Source: Hyalella azteca
Lineage: Eukaryota > Arthropoda > Malacostraca > Amphipoda > Hyalellidae
Length of the DNA: 64,000 nucleotides
Direction of reading: 5' to 3'
Assembly (NCBI RefSeq): GCF_000764305.2
Contig: NW_025939316.1
Span: forward strand, 41,561-105,560
A model generated the notes under the pieces. The model saw only the letters and a program-made list of their open reading frames with translations, was not told where the DNA came from and ran no database searches. This document shows positions 1-11,135 of this stretch, piece after piece. The stretch's first letter is position 1. Every line of letters begins with the position of its first letter. Made by a program: the position numbers and the translations under genes.

Positions 1-2387
1 GTCTGCTGTAAATCCTACAGCCGTGGTCTTTCGATTGTGGTTCATAATTCAATTTAGGTACCGTTGGTCACTTGGACAACTTCGACTTTCGGCCTGACCT
101 GCACATGCGCTTTGCTGAGGACTTTTTTCCTCCTCATTCAAAAGCAGTCATTACTTTAAAGACAGTGGTACTTATAAAAACGTCAAGCATTCGGGAAGTT
201 TCTGTCTCACTAGCACCTGTCTGTCATACGGGCATCAACAATTTGGCCTCTTTGAAAGTCAGAGAGGTTTGCCATTTATAGGTCATAGGTTAGGTTTTTG
301 ACACAAAAAATTTACTAAAAATATCTGTGTAATGATGAAATAGCAATTTACGGCACCAATAAGCGATAAAACATAAAAATATATCCAGTTTTCATTGATT
401 ATAACATGTTCAAAAATTATTATATGAAAATGGCAGGCGTTTCCTTTATTTTGTCCAACCCATGTGTGAGCTAAATTCCTGGCACTATTTATTTTGTTTT
501 AATATTTGCGTACAACTCTTCTCAATTAGTTCAATCATTTCTAATAAAATTAAATAAGATGCTGGTATCTTTGTTATTGATTAAAACAGTTTTTACTTAA
601 ATCATCCCCCACCGCAATGTTAATTTAAAATTTTTACTTTCTCTACATGTTATTCACAGTGTAAGCAATTAATCATCCTGTTTAATAATCCATAATCACT
701 GCAATAAAAATTATTTTAGAAATCCTAATTAGAAATGTATGAAAGTTATACTATCATTAATTTCAACATTTACGTTGAATAAAAGTTTGCATATTTGGCA
801 GCGTTACGATAAAAAGTTGACTATGAGAAAAATTGAATTCAGATGACAGCTGAAAAGGCTGGTAATGAGACATAGGCCTGCGTTGAAAATATTGTTCAAA
901 AATTGACATTAGATGTCATTACAATAGGAATTTCCTGTAAGTTATGTTATGGTCTTCTAAATCTTCATTCTCTACAATAGCTTAAATACTTTGACTGCCG
1001 GAAGCTTCATTCGAATTGAACATATCACGGCCTTGGCTCAGATTAGGCCTAGGTGTGCGTATCGGCACTGGGGTTTTGCTTAATTAACTAGCTTCGGAAG
1101 CTCGCACGAACATTTTGTCGACAACGCTTTACCACTCGACTGATTTTAGTTGGACAAATCATCACGCTATACCTACCGGAATAGTACAATTAGAATGGAA
1201 AGGTTTTTGAGTCGTCGCTTCCGTGCAATCGTTGAGTCGTCGTCAATCCGTGCAAAATTCATTAGGAGAGACATATGCCGCTGTTCATTGTTCTATGGCC
1301 ACCGAAACTTCGTTCGCGATTTTCAATTGAGCAGATCGTCTGCTCGTTGCTGTTCTGATATCTATGTTAACACGAACTAATTTGAAAATAATTTCTTCAC
1401 TATCTATTCTAGCGTTTCCTAAATAGCGGCAATTGCATTGGTTGTGTTACGAAGTCAAATTTGTTGACAGCTTAAAAAAAATTATTATCGATTTAGCGTA
1501 CCATGTTAAAATGCAGAAGCGGAAGAAACATATATTGAAATCACGACAGATTCGGCCGCAGGCCTGACTCGTGAAAGTCACTTCTCTGGCTGGCGATTAG
1601 CGTGCATGTGGCGCAATAGGTTCCAGTCTGCATGCACTACGCAGGGAGATGTGGTATGGACACGCAATACAGATTTCGTTCCTCGTGATATCATGCGATC
1701 GTTTCAGCTGTAAATGGATTGAGTGAGAGTGCAGATTTAGTTACGTATTTCTCTCCGCATATGTGATGAGTTGTATAGTTTGTTTCCTCAGTTTGTGATA
1801 ACGTAAATTTTAAATCAAATTTTGATGAAAAAGCAATACCTAGTTTAAATACTTTAAGTGTATTTCAAAATCGTAATAATCATGGTCAGTTTTCTAGCTG
1901 CAAGAATTTCACTCGATTATATATGTGAACGTTTCTAATGAAGAACTCGTATGAGGTGCAATGAATGCTGATCGTGTATGAGTTTTTATATGAGTTTGAG
2001 CGTGATTTTCGTAAGTGTGTTCCGGCTCAATGATCAATATTATTCATTTTGTGTAATATAAAAATATATATTTTACGCAATTTTAAGCGAAGACCAGAGA
2101 AAATGAATTAAAAATATTTATTTTAGCGCATTCTATTTGAGTTGGCAATGGATTCCATTAAATTAAATTTTACCGAACCATATTTAAATTAAATTAGGAA
2201 TGAATTGTTTGCATTTACTATCGCTATACACAAATGTGTTGAACTGGAACAAGAGGTGCGTCGTACTGAGAATAAACCATGACTATTATTTAAACTTGAG
2301 TATTATGTAAGAATAAAGCAATACCAACGAAGTATGTTCATCATCGTTCCACCAACACCTATTTAGGAACGAACGAAGCTGCGAGCA
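1..2387. other. No gene recognised
   Basis: AT-rich sequence with only short open frames that have no recognisable domain or convincing splice sites. The one notable item is a single copy of the minisatellite monomer ACAAATGTGTTGAACT near 2229-2245. The same monomer is amplified at 12.2 and 35.8 kb. Confidence 0.5.
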
Positions 2388-2560
2388 CTAAATGTCATGC
2401 GTTAACTTATAAATCATAAAATTATCTTTAACCAAATGTCATGCGTTAACTTATAAATCATAAAATTATCTTTAACCAAATATCATGCGTTAACTTATAA
2501 ATCATAAAATTATCTTTAACCAAATATCATGCGTTAACTTATAAATCATAAAATTATTGT
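2388..2560. repeat. 44-bp tandem repeat, about 4 copies
   Basis: Four nearly identical consecutive units containing TCATGCGTTAACTTATAAAT. The last unit degenerates into unique sequence at about 2555. No coding potential is seen. Confidence 0.85.
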
Positions 2561-2749
2561 AAGCGCAAAACCGTTGCGTTATGGTTGACTCGATGTGATC
2601 AATTTGAGCCAGCATATCGTAACAATAATTTTGCCTGTAACTATGTTACGTACTGCTTGCTCAACGCGATCCTACACACTGCCAAGCACGAGTGTGGTGC
2701 ATGACGCGCGTGTTTCCGCTCCTCTTGCGCATTTAAGTTGCCACGCGCA

Positions 2750-3060
2750 TATCATGCTAAGCTAGCTATATTTTATATATTTTATTTATTAATGGTTATA
2801 AGCTTATCATGTTAAGCTAGCTACCTTTTATATATTTTATTTATTAATGGTCATGAGCTTATCATGCTAAAATTGCTACCTTTTTTACATGTAGGGTACA
2901 TGTTATTTATTAATGGTCATAAGCTTATCATGCTAAAATTGCTACGTTTTATACATGTTATTTATTAATGGTCATGAGCTTATCATGCTAAGCTAGCTAC
3001 CTTTTATACATGTTATTTATTAATGGTCATAAGCTTATCATGGTAAAATTGCTACGTTTG
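2750..3060. repeat. Imperfect tandem repeat of about 55-60 bp, about 5-6 copies
   Basis: Units carry AAGCTTATCATGCTAA followed by GCTAGCTAC or TTGCTAC, a TTTTATA run and TTATTTATTAATGGTCAT. Units differ by substitutions and small indels, so this is an older array than its neighbour at 2388-2560. Confidence 0.75.
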
Positions 3061-3337
3061 TAGACGCTATTTTTTAATTGAAACGATGCTCTCATGCTGA
3101 TGTTCGTTTTATCCACGCTATTCAATAACTGCCGTTAAGCTTGCTGCATTATATATACATTATTAATTGATAGCAACGAGACTGTCATGCTAATTTCTCT
3201 GCGATTTATCATCTTTGTCGATTAATGGCCTCTTGCTCATCATGCTAATTAAACCAGCTGCTTATTCTTGATTTTATCATCCATTGGCAAGATACCATGA
3301 AGATAAAAAGCGTTAATATCTGATCTTGATTTACGGA

Positions 3338-3490
3338 CAGGGGCCATACTTTCAAAACTCGCTAAGTGAACGCAGGTACTTACGCTCTATTTTCTTGGCT
3401 ACGATTGGTATAATTTTGCTTGAAATGCCGTCAATGATTGGCTGATGAACTTACGATCTCTTAACTTTTTTTTTGAAAGTATGGGCCCTG
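3338..3490 (-). mobile_element. MITE family A, copy 1
   Basis: A segment of about 150 bp bounded by inverted ends, GGGGCCATACTTTCAAAA on the left and TTTTGAAAGTATGGGCCC on the right. Homologous copies lie at 7982-8130 and 19283-19426 in the opposite orientation. They share internal stretches such as AGAGATCGTAAGTTCATC (here as its complement). No coding capacity and no clear target-site duplication, so superfamily is not assigned. Confidence 0.8.
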
Positions 3491-3675
3491 ATGCCGCGAG
3501 CCAACAAAAAATATTCGTGTGACCGAATTGAGGCCGCTGTGCCGCCGCGGTCCGGGCGAGCCGGCACCTCCGATACGCTTTTTTATCGCACTTTCTCCGG
3601 CAACGAGCGAGGGAAAAAGTGACCGAGAGTTCCTTACGTCGCCCGCGAAAGGAGAAAGAAATAGAGGTTTCGCTT

Positions 3676-3990
3676 CAGGCAACTCTCGCAAGCAAATAGA
3701 CATGAGAGTTTTTGTACAGTGTCATAATAGAATCTGTATGAAAATGCTAAAATATTGTAAATACACTATGTATTAGGTGGACTTGAGGTCGAATGATTAT
3801 TTCTATTTGGGTCAGAGCAAGTGATTTTTAAAACAGGCAACTATCTCCAGCAAATAGACATGAGAGTTTTTAGACAGTGTCATAATAGAATCTATGAAAA
3901 TGCTAAAATATTGTAAATACACTATGTATTAGGTGGACTTGAGAAAAATGATTACTTCTATTCGTTTCAAAGCAAGTGATTTAAAAAAAA
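3676..3990. repeat. Two-copy tandem duplication, about 155 bp
   Basis: Two adjacent copies share GCAAATAGACATGAGAGTTT, a TAATAGAATCT stretch and TATTAGGTGGACTTGAG. The GC-rich stretch just upstream (about 3530-3665) is unlike the AT-rich surroundings but has no recognisable product. Confidence 0.75.
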
Positions 3991-4608
3991 AAATAAAAAA
4001 AACAATACCGGTATGGAATCCTAGTTAGTTCTGCTACCTCATGTGAGCGCACTGACAGCAAAATTCAATTCATTAAAAAATAGGAATTATAACAAATAAT
4101 TTTGTTATATACTCATGTTTCTTATATACCTACTCGTTAATAATATGATGGCAAGTGGAGCGTTGCTAGAGTATGGCTTAACCACAGTGGGCCGAGACTG
4201 CTGTGTTAATGTTGGTCAGAATATTAGAGATTATTTGAGCTTTTGTTGTGACATCGATTCCTGTTCACTGTTGGTGTACGATAGAAAGGCCTTAGAAATG
4301 TTCAATGACGATTGAAAATGATAATTTCGTTACATGCATTAATGAAGTCCACACATAATAGAATTCATTATCCGTATAGTTTATATATTTAGTCGAATAT
4401 TCATGGTCTAGTTTATAGTACAAAAAATAATCAGCATGTACCGTATCGAATTAATGATCCGTATAGTGTATGCATGTAATTGAATATTCATGGTCTAGTT
4501 TAAATTACAATGTATAATCATGCAGTGTGTCCCGTATGAATAGGCGTATTCTATATAATATTAAATTCATGTATAAAGTAGTGAGTGTTAAAGCTTACAA
4601 GCAGTCAG

Positions 4609-4657
4609 TGGACCGTTGTAGCAGATTCTCTCGTTATTCATGTTGAAGAAAGTGCAT
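4609..4657 (+). pseudogene. Partial copy of the start of candidate exon 4757-4924
   Basis: After an AG (4607-4608) the 49 bases match the first 49 bases of the candidate exon at 4757 with one visible substitution. The match then stops and unrelated sequence follows. It is part of a duplication of about 135 bp (roughly 4520-4660 against 4665-4805). It fits the exon-edge duplication pattern seen at other loci in this window. Confidence 0.5.
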
Positions 4658-4756
4658 GAATAATCATGCAGTGTGCCCCGTATGAATAGGCGTATTCTGT
4701 ATAATATTAAATTCATGTATAAAGTAGTGAGTGTGGACCGTCAGTGGACCGGTCAG

Positions 4757-4924
4757 TGGACCGTTGTACCAGATTCTCTCGTTATTCATGTTGAAGAAAG
4801 TGCATGTACAGCTTTTTGTTGGTTGGACGGTGATTTCACTGCATGGAGCGCTTTGGAGTGTGAACCATCCGACCGGTTCTTATTCACTCGCTATGTCTCA
4901 TCTGATCTTGGACACAAAAGAAAG
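4757..4924 (+). CDS. Candidate internal exon, cysteine-containing (PAN/Apple-like?)
   Basis: Between a CAG acceptor (ends 4756) and a donor GTAACA (4925), the 168 bases are open in phase 0 for 56 codons starting WTVVPDSLVIHVEES. The peptide has the spacing SACTAFCWLDGDFTAWSALE followed by another Cys, loosely like a PAN/Apple domain (C-x3-C, aromatic FTAW). No partner exons are visible nearby, and I cannot assign a gene. Upstream, three CAG-TGG acceptors occur in quick succession and a 49-nt partial copy sits at 4609. It could be a chance open frame; support is the splice borders, the reading frame and the exon-edge duplication typical of real exons here. Confidence 0.33.
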
Positions 4925-5932
4925 GTAACATAGAATGAGAACGACGTAGAAAACGCACTTTGCAGAGATCTCAAAGCAGAACATTTTTTTTTTGAAATTG
5001 CAAAAAAAAAAAGAAATTAGGAGATGGTGCTGTAAATGGAGTTCAGATTTGATACTAATATTGGAGTACAGTAAAAGTGTGTATAAAAATGTCTAGATAT
5101 AGATGGAAAATATGAAATAATTTGATCTCAATTAAATGGTGACCCAATTGTTTGCATGAACTTTTCCTGAATACTATACACACATATAATCAATTCAGCA
5201 GACCGCAGGCTTAACGAACATTTATTTGCTTATTGTTAATCTTGTCCGTAGTTCAATTGTATTTCGGTCTATGTTTCTCCACTAGAATGTTGTTCACGAA
5301 ATTGAAAAGCTTGTCGCTTACATGTCGAGTTGAAGCATTGATATTAAAATTAGGCCTGAATGGAACGATTTAAACTTGAACTTATTTACATTCTTCAAAC
5401 ACAAACCTGTTTATCTTGATCAGCTTCTCAGTGAAACGGTTTGCATTTGTCTTCAAAATCCGATCACATGCATGTCTTTTAACTGCTTATGATTTTCTCA
5501 AGTTTCATTCGAACACAATAGTCCTTACCAACATCTTCTTACCAAGGATGAAGATATAACATCGCAATCAATAACTCGGATCTTGTGAGATCAAATGAAA
5601 ATATGCTGCATTCACAATTTACGTACTACACGAATGGAATATTTTTAGTAGAATTGAGAGTTAAAGCATTAAATACATCCGTCTGTGATGGTTTCTGTTA
5701 ACACTGCGGAATTGGGTCAGTTTTCAGAGAATTGCATGTCAAAAGTAATGAAACGTTCACTTGCTTTCTGAATTTAAATTCTCAATCTCCAAAATGACAT
5801 CAAATAAATGCGAATTTTATTATTTTCCAACGACCAAAAATTTTATCGCACTTTCATGAAACACGTTCATTGTAAATATTTCCATGTTTAACCGTTACTC
5901 ATATCGTATTTAAAATCATCCGCTTATGAACC

Positions 5933-6119
5933 AAAACTGGAAAGCCTGCACACTGTCGCTGATCCAGCAGCAGGCCTACTGGCTCGCATGTGGCCCGCTC
6001 CAGCGACGACTGCCGTGTGCCAGGCGCACCTACTGCTGGAGTCACCCATGCAAACCCTCGACAGTTTCTCCCTGCCTGAACAGCAACTCGTGTTACAACC
6101 TGGGACTTGCTACCTGTTG
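5933..6119 (+). CDS. Candidate exon of an unrecognised gene (3' border clear, 5' border unclear)
   Basis: A GC-richer island open in one frame, reading LESLHTVADPAAG, then ARMWPAPATTAVCQ, then SFSLPEQQLVLQPGTCYLL, up to a donor GTGTAT at 6120. The 5' border is uncertain because no strong acceptor is obvious. I do not recognise the protein. The last ~24 bases plus the donor are repeated four more times downstream (donors at 6184, 6248, 6323, 6398), which is how other confirmed exon ends behave in this window. That makes a genuine exon more likely than the short open frame alone would suggest. Confidence 0.4.
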
Positions 6120-6412
6120 GTGTATATGTTCCACTGAGCTTCGTATGTTTGGGAGCCCGAGGCCTGGGACTTGCTGCCTGTTGGTGTATATGTTCCACTG
6201 AGCTTCGTATGTTTGGGAGCCCGAGGCCTGGGACTTGCTGCCTGTTGGTGTGTACCGTAGTGTATATGTTCCTAGGGCTTCGTATGTTTGGGAGCCCGAG
6301 GCCAGGGACTTGCTGCCTGTTGGTGTGTACCGTAGTGTATATGTTCCTAGGGCTTCGTATGTTTGGGAGCCCGAGGCCTGGGACTTGCTGCCTGTTGGTG
6401 TGTAGTGTATAA
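6120..6412. repeat. Minisatellite carrying a copied exon end and donor, 4 units of 64-75 bp
   Basis: Each unit repeats GGGACTTGCTGCCTGTTG followed by GTGTAT or GTGTGT, then TTCGTATGTTTGGGAGCCCG. The first part equals the 3' end of the candidate exon ending at 6119. Two units have an extra TGTACCGTAG insertion. Confidence 0.8.
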
Positions 6413-6479
6413 GTTCACCTCGAACTATCGTATGGATGGCAAGGTGTAAACGCGTATTATTATATTCGTGTATTACAGG

Positions 6480-6956
6480 CGTGGTATTACAATCTTGGTA
6501 TAACAACTAAGGTATTGCAGGCGCTGTATGTCAAACGTGGTATTACAAGCGCGACATTCCAACCGCGGTATTCCGAGCGTGGCATTACAAACATAATTAT
6601 TAGTATGGTATTACAAACGCGGTATTTTGTGCAAGCGTAGCGTAGCGTATTGTACGACAAGCGTGGTATTAGAAGTGTAGTATTGTGAGCATAGTATTTC
6701 AAACGTGGTATTTCAAACGTGGTATTTCAAGCGTGGTAATTAGAGCTCGGTATTATAAGCGGGGCATTGCAAGCGTGGTATTACAAGCGTTATTATATGC
6801 GGGGCATTGCAAGCGTGGTATTTCGAGCGTGGCATTTCGAGCGTGGTATTATATGCGTGGCATTACAAGCGTGGTATTTCGAGCGTGGTATTATATGCGT
6901 GGCATTTCAAGCGTGGTATTTCGAGCGTGGCATTACAAGCGTGGTATTTCAATTAA
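6480..6956. repeat. 15-bp minisatellite (GCGTGGTATTACAAG-like), about 30 units
   Basis: Long run of degenerate 15-mers alternating GCGTGGTATTTC, GCGTGGCATTAC and similar. Open frames through it (repeating HYKRGISSVVF-type peptides) are by-products of a repeat unit divisible by three. Confidence 0.85.
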
Positions 6957-7981
6957 GCGTCGTACTCTAAATGTTGTGTTACAAGCCGTACGTATGTTCA
7001 TGAGAAAGATATCTCGTGTTAGAACAACTTTCATGCGCTCACATCTATCATGATCGTCATACCAGCTAATCGTGTGCATGACTGAGCGTGAAGCTCACTT
7101 CACGTCATTATCACATAGAAAAAAGTAGTATATAATTATATATAATTATATATAATTGGTGTTCGTAGCTGGCCAGTCGTTAGTAAAAGTAGCGATGAAA
7201 GTACCTACGTCGAAAGTAGAGAGGGGATCCATTTCCTTAACACGCAGCGATCAATAATTCCTCTCGTGTGGGATAATTGATTTGAACTCATGTTTAATCT
7301 GTGCTTCTTTTCGTAATCTCATGTGTCCACTTTCAGAAATCGTTCGATGATAGTCAGTTATAAGGTGATTATTAATTCCGATTGCACCTTAGCAGAATTT
7401 TCTAATGAATATAGGTATATAATTTTCAAACGGCAAAAAGTTGTCGTATGAATGCAGGATTTGCAATTTTTGGGCAAATTTTACGGCAAATTTTGCTCTT
7501 GTGTGGGTTCAGTTTAGCACGGAAAAAAGTAGTAGTGCTACGTGTAGGAAGTGTGTCACTATATGGAGAACATTACTCCTTCATTTATTTGAGTACCTGC
7601 TTTATTCCTTAGTACTTGGGTCGGGACAAGAAGCTCTGGGAAAGCATAATTTGCTGACAAAAAATATTGAAATAAAAAAAATACACGCATGCATTTTTAA
7701 TGATACCGACAAACCCGTTATATACGCTTTAATCCTGCCCGATATGGAATTAATTGAATATACAAAGATCTGTTTAGTTACAGACTTTCTATACTAACTA
7801 TCGTGTCGGACAGTCTATCTTGAATTAAATCATTTGTTTTCTTAGTAATATATAATAAATAGTATATATAATACAAATAAATAGTAAAATAATAAATAGT
7901 GAAATAAATAGTATAAAACAGGCAATGCTTTGAAGCGCAGCTTATAGTATAATAGAGTTAGCAGCAGTTTGTTCTCGCACC
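6957..7981. other. No gene recognised
   Basis: Unique AT-rich sequence with a short ATATAATT run near 7127-7158. The open frame at 7441-7797 has no recognisable domain and no good splice context. Confidence 0.45.
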
Positions 7982-8130
7982 TGGGCCTATACTTTCAAAA
8001 AAAGTTAAGAGATCGTAAGTTCATCAGCCAATTATTGACGGCCTTTCAAGCAAAATCCACCAACCATAGACAAGAAAATAGAGCTTAAGTATTCTTACGT
8101 TCACTTAACGCGTTTTGAAAGTATGGCCCT
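7982..8130 (+). mobile_element. MITE family A, copy 2
   Basis: Ends TGGGCCTATACTTTCAAAA and TTTTGAAAGTATGGCCC. The interior matches copy 3 (19283-19426) closely, including AGTTAAGAGATCGTAAGTTC and GACGGCCTTTCAAGC. Opposite orientation to copy 1 at 3338. Confidence 0.85.
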
Positions 8131-8284
8131 TGTACATCCTGAAGTAGGTCGCACCAAAGAGTGCATTAGAAATTAAGAGCTTCTCCTTCGTTGGTGTTCA
8201 TGGCGCGCGTCCAAGAATTTCGACTGAGCCGCGACTTAGCCAACGTTTGGGCGAGGACGACGAGACCAAGACGCACAAACTGTG

Positions 8285-8512
8285 GGTAGAAAATAGAAAA
8301 AAAGGGAAATAGAATAGAAGAGAGAAATAGAATAGAAAATAAAGAAATAGAATAGAAAACAGAAATATAATAAAAATAGAGAAATACGTAGAATAGAAAA
8401 ATAGAGAAATAGGATAGAAAACAAATATAATAAAAATAGAGGAATAGAATAGAAAAATAGGGAAATAGAATAGAAGACAGAAATAGAATAAAAATAGAGA
8501 AATTGAAGAACT
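8285..8512. repeat. Polypurine array (AATAGAATAGAAA-like)
   Basis: About 230 bases almost free of C on the + strand, built from degenerate AAATAGAATAGAAAA units. The minus-strand open frames rich in Phe, Tyr and Leu are repeat artefacts. Confidence 0.85.
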
Positions 8513-8834
8513 GGGTGACCCACCAGAGAGACGAAGGAAGGAAATGTGGAAATATCATATGTATATGCTGGAGCCATGCTATTTTTCTGCTAGCCTAGAA
8601 CGTTGTCTCTTAAGTTATCTAATCACGAAGTGTTAATAAGGATAATTAATGTAGTTCATAAAAGTAGGGGTAGTGAACGTTCAATTCGTATCAATAAGTT
8701 TGTATTTTAAAAATGTAATTAAAGTATTTAATGATCGATTAAAATGATCTTGAATGAAAGAATTCTTGCTTCATGCACTACAAATAGGAGACTGCTACAA
8801 TACAACGAAAGTATGTAGCGGTAGAGATTCATAC

Positions 8835-9027
8835 CTATGACGTATAAATTGCCCCGTATTACCTTTCAGTACCACGTACCAGTAAAGAAGTGCTCCGTAT
8901 TACCTCTCATCACCCCTATGACGTAAAAAGTGAACCGTATTACCTTTCATCACCACGTACCAGTAAATTAGTGCACCGTATTACCTCTCATCACTGCTTA
9001 CCAGTAAGGAAGTGCACCGTATTACCT
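8835..9027. repeat. 41-bp satellite, degenerate part
   Basis: Units with ACCGTATTACCTCTCATCAC, CGTACCAGTAAAGAAGTGC and variants carrying CCTATGACGTAAAAAGTG. The array is cut at 9028 by a sequencing adapter and resumes at 9239. Confidence 0.85.
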
Positions 9028-9065
9028 CTGTCTCTTATACACATCTAGATGTGTATAAGAGACAG
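9028..9065. other. Tn5/Nextera mate-pair junction adapter (assembly contaminant)
   Basis: Exact 19-bp mosaic end CTGTCTCTTATACACATCT joined to its reverse complement AGATGTGTATAAGAGACAG. This 38-bp palindrome is the circularisation junction of Nextera mate-pair libraries. It is not genomic. Confidence 0.97.
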
Positions 9066-9200
9066 GAAGTGTGCTGTGGGTAATAAGAAGTGTGCTGTGG
9101 GTAATAAGAAGTGTGCTGTGGGTAATAAGAAGTGTGCTGTGGGTAATAAGAAGTGTGCTGTGGGTAATAAGAAGTGTGCTGTGGGTAATAAGAAGTGTGC
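9066..9200. repeat. 21-bp satellite enclosed by two adapters (misplaced read)
   Basis: About six units of AAGTGTGCTGTGGGTAATA, identical in type to the array at 9955-10227. Adapters flank it on both sides, so this piece is a mate-pair fragment wrongly placed inside the 41-bp array. Confidence 0.9.
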
Positions 9201-9238
9201 CTGTCTCTTATACACATCTAGATGTGTATAAGAGACAG
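9201..9238. other. Second Tn5/Nextera mate-pair junction adapter
   Basis: Same 38-bp palindrome as at 9028-9065 (mosaic end plus its reverse complement). It confirms that 9028-9238 is an assembly artefact. Confidence 0.97.
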
Positions 9239-9775
9239 GTATTACCTCTCATCACTGCTTACCAGTAAGGAAGTGCACCGTATTACCTTTCATCACCGCG
9301 TACCAGTAAAGAAGTGCACCGTATTACCTCTCATCACCCCGATGACGTAAAAAGTGAACCGTATTACCTTTCATCACCACGTACCAGTAAAGAAGTTAAC
9401 CGTATTACCTCTCATCACCGCGTACCAGTAAAGAAGTGCTCCGTATTACCTCTCATCACCCCTATGACGTAAAAAATGAACCGTATTACCTTTCATCACC
9501 GTGTACCAGTAAAGAAGTGCTCCGTATTACCTTTCATCACCACGTACCAGTAAAGAAGTGCACCGTATTACCTTTCATCACCACGTACCAGTAAAGAAGT
9601 GCTCCGTATTACCTTTCATCACCGCGTACCAGTAAAGAAGTGCTCCGTATTACCTCTCATCACCCCTATGACGTAAAAAGTGAACCGTATTACCTTTCAT
9701 CACCGCGTACCAGGAAAGAAGTGCACCGTATTACCTTTCATCACCACGTACTAGTGATGAAGTGCACCTCATTAT
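9239..9775. repeat. 41-bp satellite, continued
   Basis: About 13 degenerate 41-bp units (CGTATTACCTTTCATCACC, GTACCAGTAAAGAAGTG), including the CCCTATGACGTAAAAAG variant. It ends in a transition GATGAAGTGCACCTC that also ends the array near 10890. Confidence 0.85.
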
Positions 9776-9914
9776 CCCTGATGTGATTAAGTACACTGAG
9801 TAATTGTGTGATAGTAAATAACATTATGTGTTACAACTAATAATAAGCAATTACGGTACTTACGATTAACTGTCGTGTATCATCTCATAAACCAAATCCT
9901 ATTATAAGCATTAT

Positions 9915-9956
9915 CTCTAGCCGTATCCCACGGCGTGCTGTGGGATACGGCTAGAT
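9915..9956. repeat. Hairpin at the satellite boundary
   Basis: TAGCCGTATCCCAC, an 8-base loop (GGCGTGCT), then GTGGGATACGGCTA: a perfect 14-bp stem. A diverged copy sits in the equivalent place at 11089-11135. The right arm leads directly into the 21-bp array. Confidence 0.85.
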
Positions 9957-10227
9957 AGAAGTGTGCTGTGGGTGATGAGAAGTGTGCTGTGGGTAATGAG
10001 AAGTGTGTTGTGGGTGATAAGAAGTGTGCTGTGGGTGATAAGAAGTGTGCTGTGGGTAATGAGAAGTGTGCTGTGGGTGATAAGAAGTGTGCTGTGAGTG
10101 ATAAGAAGTGTGCTGTAGGTAATAAGAAGTGTGCTGTGGGTAATAAGAAGTGTGCTGTAGGTAATAAGAAGTGTGCTGTGGGTAATAAGAAGTGTGCTGT
10201 GGGTAATAAGAAGTGTGCTGTGGGTAA
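9955..10227. repeat. 21-bp satellite, about 13 units
   Basis: Units GAAGTGTGCTGTGGGTAATAA or GTGATGA variants. The array is cut at N 10228, where it is joined abruptly to the 41-bp array. Open frames on both strands are artefacts of the 21-bp period. Confidence 0.9.
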
Positions 10228-10228
10228 N

Positions 10229-10890
10229 TCACCGCGTACCAGTAAAGAAGTGCACCGTATTACCTCTCATCACCGCGTACCAGTAAAGAAGTGCACCGTA
10301 TTACCTCTCATCACCGCGTACCAGTAAAGAAGTGCACCGTATTACCTCTCATCACCGCGTACCAGTAAAGAAGTGCACCGTATTACCTCTCATCACCGCG
10401 TACCAGTAAAGAAGTGCACCGTATTACCTCTCATCACCGCGTACCAGTAAAGAAGTGCACCGTATTACCTCTCATCACCGCGTACCAGTAAAGAAGTGCA
10501 CCGTATTACCTCTCATCACCGCGTACCAGTAAAGAAGTGCACCGTATTACCTCTCATCACCGCGTACCAGTAAAGAAGTGCACCGTATTACCTCTCATCA
10601 CCGCGTACCAGTAAAGAAGTGCACCGTATTACCTCTCATCACCGCGTACCAGTAAAGAAGTGCACCGTATTACCTCTCATCACCGCGTACCAGTAAAGAA
10701 GTGCACCGTATTACCTCTCATCACCGCGTACCAGTAAAGAAATGCACCGTATTACCTCTCATCACCGCGTACCAGTAAAAAAGTGCACCGTATTACCTCT
10801 CATCACCGCGTACCAGTAAAGAAGTGCACCGTATTACCTCTCATCTCCGCGTACCAGTAAAAAGTGCACCGTATTACTTCTCATCATGGC
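10229..10890. repeat. 41-bp satellite, homogeneous part, about 16 units
   Basis: Near-perfect units of TCACCGCGTACCAGTAAAGA plus AGTGCACCGTATTACCTC and TCA. It is far more uniform than the 8835-9775 part, consistent with recent expansion or with assembly collapse and extension. Confidence 0.92.
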
Positions 10891-11088
10891 GTACGAGTGA
10901 TGAAGTATACCGAGTAATTGTTTGCCAGTAAATGGCATTAAGTTTTACAATTAATAATTAATAATTATCAATTATTTACGAGTAAATGTCGTGTATTATC
11001 TCATAACCTACAACTAATAATAAGCCATTATCTTCAAGGAACTGTCGTGTTTTATCTGATGACTAATAAGCATTATAAACATTATCTC

Positions 11089-11135
11089 TAGCCACATCCC
11101 ATGGCGTGCTGTGGGATATGGCTAGAGATAGAAGT
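11089..11135. repeat. Hairpin at the second satellite boundary
   Basis: TCTCTAGCCACATCCCA and TGGGATATGGCTAGAGA form an imperfect stem around TGGCGTGCTG. It is the counterpart of the hairpin at 9915 and is again followed by short 21-bp units. Confidence 0.8.

Noticed and set aside
8166..8577. Hydrophobic Phe/Tyr-rich minus-strand frames resembling a membrane protein
   Set aside because: Translation of the polypurine AATAGAATAGAAA array; composition is imposed by the repeat.
9035..9268. Small frames reading MCIRDR... and ...CLLYTSRCV on both strands
   Set aside because: Translations of the Nextera adapter palindrome plus 21-bp satellite; not biological.
10229..10890. CRISPR-like regular array
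   Set aside because: There are no unique spacers between repeats; the 41-bp units are directly adjacent, and the genome is eukaryotic.
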